A stretch of 5,421 nucleotides of DNA from Caulobacteraceae bacterium UBA6225 (GTDB lineage Bacteria > Pseudomonadota > Alphaproteobacteria > Caulobacterales > Caulobacteraceae), in assembly GCA_002441055.1 (NCBI GenBank), contig DJWR01000163.1, forward strand, positions 1-5,421. Reading direction: 5' to 3'. Shown in pieces: positions 1 through 5,189 of the stretch (within the stretch, counting starts at the first letter, position 1; every line of letters starts with the position of its first letter). Made by a program: the position numbers and the translations under genes. The notes under the pieces were generated by a model. It was not told where the DNA came from. It was given only the letters and a program-made list of their open reading frames with translations, and did no database searches.

Positions 1-1
1 G

Positions 2-985
2 CTGCTGGTCTATGCCTCGGCCTGGGTCAAGCAGCGCTGGCCCGATGTGTTTTGCGCCGCGCTCCTAAACAGCCAGCCCATGGGCTTCTACCAGCCCGCC
101 CAGCTGGTCCGTGACGCCCGCGACCATGGGGTTGAGGTGCGCGGCCCCGACATTCTGGCCAGCGCCTGGGACTGCACCCTGGAGACCCCGGACGTCAGGG
201 GCCGGCTGAAGGCGGTGCGCCTGGGGCTGCGCATGATCAAGGGCCTGAACCGTGAGGAGATGGAGCGCCTGATCGCCGCGCGGGCGGCTGGGGCCGACAC
301 CCTGCCGCAACTGGCCCGCCAGGCCCGCCTGTCGCAGCGCTCCCTGGAGCTGCTGGCCGAGGCCGACGCCTGCCGATCCCTTGGCCTCGACCGGCGTGCA
401 GCGCTTTGGCTGGCCAAGGGTCTGACCGGCGAGGGCCGGGTGGAGGACACCGCCCCTCTGTTCGCCGACCGGGGGGGGCTGGGCGCGACGGAGGTCCAGG
501 CCGACCTGCCCCTGATGAGTCTGCCCCACCAGGTGGCCGAGGACTACCGGACCACGCGCCTGTCCCTGAAGGCCCATCCCTGCGGCTTCTTCCGCCGGGG
601 GCTGGCTGAGCGGGGCGCGGTTCCCGCCGCCCGGCTTGGTGCCCTGCGGCACGGGGCCAAGGTCTGCGTGGCGGGCCTCGTCCTGGTTCGCCAGCGCCCA
701 GGCACGGCCAAGGGCGTCACCTTCGTCACCCTGGAGGATGAGACCGGACCGGCCAATCTGGTGATCTGGAAGGACGCCTTCGAGGCCAACCGCCGCCTGG
801 TGATGACCTCGGCCTTCCTGCTGGTCCACGGCCGCCTGCAGAAGGCCGGCGAGGTGATCCATGTGGTCGCCGAGCGCTTCGAGGACCTGACCCCTCAGCT
901 TTCCCGCCTGCGGGAGGACAAGGCCGAGATCCGCGCCGCCTCCAACGTCACCGGCCGCCTGATCCGCAGCCGGGATTTTCACTGA
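2..985 (+). CDS. dnaE2: Error-prone DNA polymerase DnaE2 (ImuC), C-terminal 327 residues; 5' end outside window
   Basis: This is the C-terminal part of a C-family DNA polymerase alpha subunit of the DnaE2/ImuC type. With ImuA and ImuB it forms the SOS-induced mutasome that copies past lesions. The reading frame is open from base 2 and has no start, so the gene begins upstream. Visible residues 24-31 (LLNSQPMG, continuing FYQP) are the DnaE-family motif just after the fingers region. Residues about 75-145 (VRLGLRMIKGL onward) look like the helix-hairpin-helix DNA-binding segment. Residues about 218-300 (GAKVCVAGLVLVRQRPGTAK, then VTFVTLEDETG and NLVIW) form the OB-fold nucleic-acid binding domain. 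The protein ends in SRDFH, a typical DnaE2 C-terminus; replicative DnaE1 carries a longer C-terminal part that is absent here. The PHP and catalytic palm domains, and any LexA-controlled promoter, lie outside the window. DnaE1 is the main alternative and is unlikely given this ending. Confidence 0.95.
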   Translation: MLVYASAWVKQRWPDVFCAALLNSQPMGFYQPAQLVRDARDHGVEVRGPDILASAWDCTLETPDVRGRLKAVRLGLRMIKGLNREEMERLIAARAAGADTLPQLARQARLSQRSLELLAEADACRSLGLDRRAALWLAKGLTGEGRVEDTAPLFADRGGLGATEVQADLPLMSLPHQVAEDYRTTRLSLKAHPCGFFRRGLAERGAVPAARLGALRHGAKVCVAGLVLVRQRPGTAKGVTFVTLEDETGPANLVIWKDAFEANRRLVMTSAFLLVHGRLQKAGEVIHVVAERFEDLTPQLSRLREDKAEIRAASNVTGRLIRSRDFH

Positions 986-1005
986 GGGGCGGCGCGGGCG
1001 CCCTT
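985..1005 (+). terminator. Possible weak hairpin terminator after dnaE2
   Basis: Directly after the dnaE2 stop, GGGCG (987-991) can pair with CGCCC (999-1003) around a 7-nt loop, extended by a G-U and an A-U pair (986/1004, 985/1005). It is followed by TTAAT rather than a real T-run, so intrinsic termination would be weak. It sits just upstream of the brnT promoter island and could partly insulate it. Confidence 0.3.
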
Positions 1006-1009
1006 AATC

Positions 1010-1047
1010 GTAGTGACAAGAATTGACCTTCTCATTATTGTAACTAC
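1010..1047. promoter_or_regulatory. Inverted repeat, candidate BrnA operator
   Basis: GTAGTGACAA (1010-1019) and TTGTAACTAC (1038-1047) are inverted copies of each other with 9 of 10 positions matching, separated by 18 bp. The dyad is centred on the -35 hexamer and its right arm covers most of the -10 box. The right arm also lies in a smaller palindrome, TGTA-AC-TACA (1039-1048). BrnA antitoxins are ribbon-helix-helix proteins known to repress their own operon, so BrnA, alone or in complex with BrnT, is the obvious candidate ligand. The assignment is by position and symmetry only. Confidence 0.45.
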
Positions 1048-1050
1048 ATA
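1023..1050 (+). promoter_or_regulatory. Predicted brnTA promoter
   Basis: The -35 candidate is TTGACC at 1023-1028. The -10 candidate is ACTACATA at 1043-1050, matching 6 of 8 positions of the Caulobacter-type GCTANAWC box. TTGACCT matches 5 of 7 positions of TTGACGS, and the 13-base spacer falls in the usual 10-14 range. The stretch is strikingly AT-rich compared with everything around it. Transcription would start near 1056, leaving only about 10 bases before the brnT ATG. The promoter assignment is an inference from motif and composition. Confidence 0.55.
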
Positions 1051-1065
1051 TTTTAGGCCAAACCC

Positions 1066-1338
1066 ATGGAGATCAGTTTCGACGCGCGCAAACGCGCCGA
1101 CACCCTGGCCCACCGGGGTCTGGATTTCGCCGACGCCCTACAGGTCTTCGCCGGCCGACACCTGACTCTGAGGGACGACCGAAAAGACTATGGCGAGCCT
1201 CGCTTTCAGAGCGTCGGCTGGCTGAACGACCGGATGGTCATGGTGGTCTGGACGCCCCGGCCGCAGGCACGCCATGTGATGTCGATGAGAAAGTGCAATG
1301 ACCGAGAGCAGCGACGCTACGCCCCATGGCTGGATTGA
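1066..1338 (+). CDS. brnT: BrnT-family ribonuclease toxin (type II toxin-antitoxin)
   Basis: A 90-residue protein of the BrnT/DUF497 family, which has a RelE-like fold and inhibits growth by cleaving RNA; BrnA neutralises it in a complex. Family hallmarks are visible. The N-terminus (EISFDARKRADTLAHRGLDF, residues 2-21) corresponds to the family's 'D-x-x-K-x-x-x-N-x-x-K-H-G-V-x-F' start. Next comes ALQVFAG, then ERF-like EPRFQSVGW (residues 44-52), a hydrophobic strand MVMVVWT, and the C-terminal SMRKCNDREQRRY (residues 73-85) with its conserved Arg/Lys-rich end. The length is normal for the family. The toxin lies upstream of the antitoxin, as usual for this system. The ATG at 1066 is preceded by no good Shine-Dalgarno sequence (only AGG at 1055-1057), and the predicted promoter leaves a leader of about 10 bases. 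Its last 41 bases overlap brnA. No disruption is visible, so the toxin is probably intact. Confidence 0.9.
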   Translation: MEISFDARKRADTLAHRGLDFADALQVFAGRHLTLRDDRKDYGEPRFQSVGWLNDRMVMVVWTPRPQARHVMSMRKCNDREQRRYAPWLD

Positions 1339-1579
1339 TCCGGATGAGGCCGACGAATGGTCCGATGACGTCCTGGCCCGCGCCGAACTGCGGGACGGCG
1401 ACAGGATCCTGCGCCCGGCCTCCGGCACCTTGACGCGGCGCGGCCGGCCGCCACTGGACAACCCCAAGCGGCAGGTCACCCTGCGGCTGGACGGCGATCT
1501 CCTCGACCGGCTTCGCGCTACGGGGCCCGGTTGGCAGAGCCGCATCAACGACCTTCTGCGCAAGGCGGTGGGCGTCTAG
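1298..1579 (+). CDS. brnA: BrnA-family antitoxin, ribbon-helix-helix DNA-binding protein
   Basis: A 93-residue antitoxin partner of BrnT. The N-terminal half is acidic and probably flexible (DPDEADEWSDDVLARAEL, residues 14-31), as expected for the toxin-wrapping region. A basic linker with GRPPLDNPKR follows (about residues 49-58). The C-terminal part is a ribbon-helix-helix domain: QVTLRLDGDLLDRLRATG (residues 59-76) then PGWQSRINDLLRKAV, where RATGPGWQ-x-RIN is characteristic of BrnA. It is expected to dimerise, bind BrnT and repress the shared promoter. The gene starts inside brnT in another frame. A purine-rich GAGAAAG (1287-1293), 4 bases before the ATG, gives it its own ribosome binding site, so it may be translated both by coupling and independently. 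Confidence 0.9.
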   Translation: MTESSDATPHGWIDPDEADEWSDDVLARAELRDGDRILRPASGTLTRRGRPPLDNPKRQVTLRLDGDLLDRLRATGPGWQSRINDLLRKAVGV

Positions 1580-1622
1580 GGCCATCCGAACTCAACCCCC
1601 TTGACCCCGCCCGCCACGCCTC

Positions 1623-1651
1623 GTCTCCTCCCCTGCAAACGGGATGGAGAC
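1623..1651 (+). promoter_or_regulatory. Hairpin masking the esterase ribosome binding site
   Basis: GTCTCCTCCC (1623-1632) can pair with GGGA (1641-1644) plus GGAGAC (1646-1651): ten base pairs with one bulged T at 1645 and an 8-nt loop (1633-1640). The 3' arm contains GGAGA (1646-1650), the Shine-Dalgarno sequence of the esterase gene, 7 bases before its ATG. No T-run follows, so it does not look like an intrinsic terminator. If transcribed, it would hide the ribosome binding site until opened by a factor, by temperature or by a translating ribosome. The pairing is seen in the sequence; the regulatory role is inferred. Confidence 0.45.
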
Positions 1652-1657
1652 TTCAGG

Positions 1658-3187
1658 ATGCGGGCTTGGATCATGGCGGCGGCCCTGGCGCTGGCCGCGA
1701 CGCCGGCGGGCGCCGAGACGGTGCGGGTCAGCGTCGAAAGCGGGATTCTGGCCGGCGAGGCCACTGAGCGGGCGCGCATCTTCCGCAACATTCCTTACGC
1801 CGCCCCGCCGGTGGGGGCCCTGCGCTGGGCGCCGCCGCAGGCGCCCCAGCCCTGGACCGGAGCGCGGCCGGCGGTGGAGGCCGGTCCCTCCTGTCCCCAG
1901 CCCATGCGCGAGGACGGCGCCCCCAACGCCGGCGGCGCCAATGGACCGATGAGCGAGGACTGCCTTCAGCTCAATGTCTTCGCCCCCCTCTACCGGCCAG
2001 ACGCCAAGCCCGCCCCGGTCATGGTCTGGATCCATGGCGGCTCGCACCGCACCGGCGCCGGCTGGGTCTATGACGGCCAGAACTTCGCCCGGGACGGGGT
2101 GGTGCTGGTGGCGATCAACTACCGGCTGGGGCCGCTCGGCTATTTCGCTCACCCCGCCCTGACCAGGGCGGCCCTAAGCATGAAAGGAGGCGCCAAGGCG
2201 CCCCTGGGCTCCTATGGGCTGATGGACCAGATCGCGGCCCTGAGGTGGGTTCAGCGCAATATCGCCGCCTTCGGGGGCGATCCGACCAATGTGACGGTCT
2301 TCGGCGAGTCGGCCGGGGGCATGAGCACGCTGGCCCTGCTGGCCGCGCCCCAGGCCAAGGGTCTGTTCCACAAGGCCATCGTTCAGTCCGGCGGCGGCTG
2401 GTTCGAGCCCGATAGCCTGGCGGCCCGGGAGAAGATCGGGATCACCGCCGCCGAAAAGCTCGGCCTGCCGGCCAAGGCCACGGTGGCCCAGCTGCGGGCC
2501 GTCCCGGTCGACACCCTGATCGAGACGGTGGACGGAGACTTTGGGCCCTTCCCCGATGGCCGGCTTTTGCCGCGCACCGCCACCCAGGCCTTTGCGGCCG
2601 GCGCGGAGACCGACGTGCCGATGATCATCGGCTGGAACAATGGGGAGGACAGCCTGCTGGGCGGTCCAGGCGGCGGAGCGAAGTTCGCCGCGGGCCTGCC
2701 GCCCATGGCCAAGTCCTTCTATGAGGAGGCCGCCGCCGAGGGCGACGAGGCGCTCGGCCGGGCGGTCTTCACAGACCGGGTGTTCGGGGCGCCGGCCCGC
2801 TGGGTTGCTCGCCAGGGCGCCGACGGGGCGCCGGTCTTCCTCTATCACTTCACCTATGTGGGCGACCGGTTCCGGCGGGTGCTGACCCGCGCCCATCACG
2901 CAGCCGAGATCCAGTACGTCTTCGAATACTGGGGCCGCAGGACCCCCGACAGCGTGGTCAGCGATGAGGACCGCGCCATGGCGAGCCTGATGCACGGCTG
3001 CTGGGTCGGCTTCGCCCGCACGGGCGCGCCAACCTGCGAGGGTCAAGATTGGCCAGCCTATGACCCGGCCTCAGATCAGCTCTTGGAATTCGGGGCCGAG
3101 ACGGGTGTCCGCCAGGGTTTCGGCCGGCCGCAGCTGGACGCCCTGGAACAGTTCACCCTGCCCACCCTGGCGCTTCCCAAGCCGTAG
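1658..3187 (+). CDS. Secreted type-B carboxylesterase (alpha/beta hydrolase)
   Basis: A 509-residue carboxylesterase of the para-nitrobenzyl esterase/cholinesterase-like family, which hydrolyses carboxylic esters; the natural substrate cannot be told. The start at 1658 is preferred because GGAGA lies 7 bases upstream and a clean signal peptide follows (MRAWIMAAALALAATPAGA, cut after AGA at residue 19), pointing to the periplasm or outside. An in-frame TTG at 1601 would bury that signal. Motifs in order: IPYAAPPVG near the mature N-terminus; EDCLQLNVF from residue 100 (family signature 2); HGGS at 126-129 (oxyanion hole, usually HGGG); FGESAGG with nucleophile Ser218; GWNNGED with probable catalytic Glu330; HHAAEIQYVF with probable catalytic His414; WPAYDP near the end. 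Cys79-Cys102 and Cys448-Cys460 are probable disulphide pairs, fitting export. All triad residues are present and the length is normal. It follows brnA by 78 bases and could be read from the brnTA promoter, but is not functionally related. It ends tail-to-tail with the ligase gene. Confidence 0.92.
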   Translation: MRAWIMAAALALAATPAGAETVRVSVESGILAGEATERARIFRNIPYAAPPVGALRWAPPQAPQPWTGARPAVEAGPSCPQPMREDGAPNAGGANGPMSEDCLQLNVFAPLYRPDAKPAPVMVWIHGGSHRTGAGWVYDGQNFARDGVVLVAINYRLGPLGYFAHPALTRAALSMKGGAKAPLGSYGLMDQIAALRWVQRNIAAFGGDPTNVTVFGESAGGMSTLALLAAPQAKGLFHKAIVQSGGGWFEPDSLAAREKIGITAAEKLGLPAKATVAQLRAVPVDTLIETVDGDFGPFPDGRLLPRTATQAFAAGAETDVPMIIGWNNGEDSLLGGPGGGAKFAAGLPPMAKSFYEEAAAEGDEALGRAVFTDRVFGAPARWVARQGADGAPVFLYHFTYVGDRFRRVLTRAHHAAEIQYVFEYWGRRTPDSVVSDEDRAMASLMHGCWVGFARTGAPTCEGQDWPAYDPASDQLLEFGAETGVRQGFGRPQLDALEQFTLPTLALPKP

Positions 3188-3193
3188 CCGGGC

Positions 3194-4825
3194 CTAATCC
3201 GCCTGGCGCCGCTCCATCTGGTCGAGCATCCGCTCCAGGGTGGAAAGCTCATCGGCCTCGCCCGGCGGCTTGTCCCAGCGCAGGCGGCTGATGCGGGGGA
3301 AGCGCATGGCCACGCCCGACTTGTGGCGGGTGGAGCGCTGCAGACCCTCGAAGGCCACCTCGAAGACCAAACCCTTATGAGCCTCGGCGCGAACGGAACG
3401 CACCGGGCCGAACCGCTCGATGGTGTTGTCGCGGACGAACTTGTCGATCTCCTTCAGCTCGGCGTCGGTGAAGCCGAAATAGGCCTTGCCCACCGGCGTC
3501 AGCACTCGCTCGCCCTCAGGTCCAGCGGTCCACACCCCGAAGGTGTAGTCCGAATAGAAGCTGGAGCGCTTGCCGTGCCCGCGCTGGGCGTACATCAGCA
3601 CCGCATCGATCAGGAACGGGTCACGCTTCCACTTGAACCACGGCCCCTTGGGGCGGCCGGCCTCATAGATCGAGGTCAGGTGCTTGAGCATCAGCCCCTC
3701 GGCGATCTGCGGATCGCCCGCCGGCGGCTCGGCCCGCAGGTCGGCCAGATCGCTCCAGGTCTCGAAGGGCTGCAAGGAGGACAGGTCGATGCGTGGGTCG
3801 GCCAGCTGCGCCACCAGGGTCTCCAGCCGCGCGCGGCGTTCGGTGAAGGCCAGGGTCCGCAGATCCTCGCCCTCCAGCGCCAGGATGTCATAGGCGCGGA
3901 TGGCGGCGGGATAGGCCCGCAGCATCTTGGCGTCCACGGTCTTGCGGTTCAGCCGCTGCTGCAGATCGCCGAACGGGGCGACCACGCCCCCGCGGCGCAC
4001 CAGCAGTTCGCCGTCCAGGGCGCCCTCGAAATTCAGCGCCTCGACCACGTCGGGAAAGACCCCGGAGATGTCGTCGCCGGTGCGGCTGTAGAGCCGGCGA
4101 ATGCCCTGCTCGCTGACCGCCTGGATGCGGATGCCGTCCCATTTCCATTCCGCCGCATAGTCGGCGGGGTCCAGCCGGCCGAAATCCACGGCCTCGTCGA
4201 TGGCCTGGGCCAGCATCACCGGGCGGAAGCGGCCGGGCGCATCGGGGGAGGGCCGCGTTCCATGACCTTCCAACCAGGCGAACAGGTCTTCATAGGGCGC
4301 GTGCAGGGCGTGCCAGACCTCCTCCACCTCGGCGATCGCCACCCCGCCGAGATCCGCGCAGGCCTGCTTGGCCAGTCGCGAGGATACGCCGACGCGAAGC
4401 CCCCCAGTCATCAGCTTCAGCAGCGCCCAGCGGGCCGTAGGATCGGTCAGCGCATCCAGCCACCCCTCGATCAGCCGCTGGACCTCCGGCCGTGTGGCGC
4501 CGGCCAGCGCATCGATCACCTCCGAGAGCTCCGGCTCGCGATTGGCGCCAGGCCGCGTGGGCCAGACCAGCGCCACGGTCTCGGCCAGGTCCCCCACATA
4601 GTCATAGGACCAGCGGAACAGGATGGCGTCCATCCGCGCCTCCACCGCCTTGCGGATGAAGGCCGGCTTGGCGGCGGAAAAGGACAGGTCGCCGGTCAGC
4701 GCCGCCAGGGCCCAGCCCCGGTCGGGGTCCGGCGTCGTCGCCAGATAGTCCCGCACCAGGGTCAGCTTGGCGTTACGCGAGGCGGTCAGGGACAGGCGGT
4801 CGAGCAGGTCGGCGAAGGCGCGCAT
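3194..4825 (-). CDS. ATP-dependent DNA ligase, repair-cluster type (PP_1105-like / 'cisplatin damage response' family)
   Basis: A 543-residue stand-alone ATP-dependent DNA ligase that seals nicks through an enzyme-adenylate; it is distinct from the essential NAD-dependent LigA. The N-terminal DNA-binding domain spans about residues 1-200 (start MRAFADLLDRL-x-LTASRNAKL, typical of the family). The adenylation domain spans about 205-400. Motif I is KWDG, with nucleotide-accepting Lys228; motif Ia is YSRTG (246-250); motif III contains DGE (271-273); motif IV is EGLMLK (376-381); motif V is WFKWKR (396-401). The OB-fold follows from about 402, with motif VI in MRFPRISRLRWDK (507-519). All catalytic motifs are intact. 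The family normally sits beside a beta-CASP exonuclease, an Lhr-like helicase and a metallophosphoesterase. Here the exonuclease is 361 bp away on the same strand, with an opposing DUF3892 gene between, and the other two are not downstream. The leader has only a weak G-rich ribosome binding site. Confidence 0.95.
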   Translation of the reverse strand: MRAFADLLDRLSLTASRNAKLTLVRDYLATTPDPDRGWALAALTGDLSFSAAKPAFIRKAVEARMDAILFRWSYDYVGDLAETVALVWPTRPGANREPELSEVIDALAGATRPEVQRLIEGWLDALTDPTARWALLKLMTGGLRVGVSSRLAKQACADLGGVAIAEVEEVWHALHAPYEDLFAWLEGHGTRPSPDAPGRFRPVMLAQAIDEAVDFGRLDPADYAAEWKWDGIRIQAVSEQGIRRLYSRTGDDISGVFPDVVEALNFEGALDGELLVRRGGVVAPFGDLQQRLNRKTVDAKMLRAYPAAIRAYDILALEGEDLRTLAFTERRARLETLVAQLADPRIDLSSLQPFETWSDLADLRAEPPAGDPQIAEGLMLKHLTSIYEAGRPKGPWFKWKRDPFLIDAVLMYAQRGHGKRSSFYSDYTFGVWTAGPEGERVLTPVGKAYFGFTDAELKEIDKFVRDNTIERFGPVRSVRAEAHKGLVFEVAFEGLQRSTRHKSGVAMRFPRISRLRWDKPPGEADELSTLERMLDQMERRQAD

Positions 4826-4863
4826 CAGGCCGCCGCCCCCGACTGGCGCGGGCGCGCAGTTCG

Positions 4864-4890
4864 GCTATAGCGGATGCGACCGCCGCCCAA
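4864..4890 (-). promoter_or_regulatory. Candidate ligase promoter with a self-complementary -10 box
   Basis: On the minus strand TTGGGCG (4884-4890) lies 12 bases before GCTATAGC (4864-4871), which matches 7 of 8 positions of the Caulobacter-type -10 box GCTANAWC. The -35 element is poorer, matching 4 of 7. Transcription would begin near 4857, about 30 bases before the ligase ATG. GCTATAGC is its own reverse complement, so it could also act as the -10 of the divergent DUF3892 gene, although no good plus-strand -35 is visible. Confidence 0.4.
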
Positions 4891-4908
4891 GCCCCGGAGC
4901 CCCAGACC

Positions 4909-5175
4909 ATGGCCGACGCCCGCGTGACCTGCATCACCAGACAGCCGCGCAAGAGCCCGCATGAGGGGATCACCCACCTGGGGGGCAACGGCTGGAAGCG
5001 GACCAAGGCCGAGGTGATCGCCGCCATCGAGGGCCGCCGCGACACCTTCTATCTCCAGGTCGGCGGCGAGCGGTCCGAGATCAATGTGCTCAACGGGCCG
5101 AACGGCAAGTATCTGCGGGTCTACGCGAAAGGTCAGTGGAACGACAGCCTGCTGACCCTGCCGCCCTGCATCTGA
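4909..5175 (+). CDS. DUF3892 domain-containing small protein
   Basis: An 88-residue protein matching my memory of the DUF3892 family, whose function is unknown. The recognisable pattern is an N-terminal ARVTCITRQ strand, then HEGITHLGG-x-GWKRTKAEVI (residues about 18-37), FYLQVGGERSEINV (about 47-60), and the C-terminal KYLRVYAKGQWNDSLLTLP (about 67-85). In the family, Y-L-[RK]-[TS]-x-x-[DN]-x-x-x-x-[DN]-N-L-L-x-L-P is a shared ending. No signal peptide, membrane segment or catalytic motif is seen, so it is probably cytoplasmic. GGAG (4896-4899) lies 9 bases before the ATG, supporting this start. It diverges from the ligase gene (83 bp between starts) and converges on the exonuclease gene (11 bp between stops), so it is inserted between two genes that usually neighbour each other. 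A link to DNA repair is only positional. Confidence 0.8.
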   Translation: MADARVTCITRQPRKSPHEGITHLGGNGWKRTKAEVIAAIEGRRDTFYLQVGGERSEINVLNGPNGKYLRVYAKGQWNDSLLTLPPCI

Positions 5176-5189
5176 GCGCGGGCGCCTCA
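5173..5189. terminator. Short hairpin spanning two convergent stop codons
   Basis: TGAG (5173-5176) pairs with CTCA (5186-5189), and CG (5177-5178) with CG (5183-5184), leaving a CGGG loop and one bulged C at 5185. The stop codon of the DUF3892 gene forms one arm and that of the exonuclease gene forms the other. A pyrimidine-rich run with few consecutive Ts follows on the plus strand. This may be a weak bidirectional terminator; the stem is short. Confidence 0.28.

Noticed and set aside
65..982. A 305-codon minus-strand open frame opposite dnaE2
   Set aside because: Composition typical of an antisense shadow, and the plus strand clearly encodes DnaE2.
986..1065. Searched for a LexA box (GTTC-N7-GTTC) near brnT, and also near the ligase start
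   Set aside because: No matching spaced pair was found at either site; any SOS control of dnaE2 must lie upstream of the window.
1601..1607. TTGACCC resembling a -35 element before the esterase
   Set aside because: No GCTANAWC-like -10 box lies 10-14 bases downstream, so I cannot support a promoter there.
1582..1647. CCATCC (1582-1587) complementary to GGATGG (1642-1647)
   Set aside because: A 6-bp match across 54 bases in GC-rich DNA is likely by chance, and it competes with the much better local hairpin at 1623-1651.
1601..1657. Upstream TTG start for the esterase (19 extra residues)
   Set aside because: No ribosome binding site there, and the extension would precede an otherwise perfect signal peptide; the ATG at 1658 has GGAGA at the right distance.
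2174..3046. A 290-codon minus-strand open frame opposite the esterase
   Set aside because: Low-complexity composition and no domain; it shadows a gene with an intact catalytic triad.
3323..4870. A 515-codon open frame on the plus strand opposite the ligase gene
   Set aside because: Its translation is rich in Gly, Gln, His, Arg and Pro with no recognisable domain, while the opposite frame encodes every ligase motif. Long antisense frames are expected in high-GC DNA with strong codon bias.
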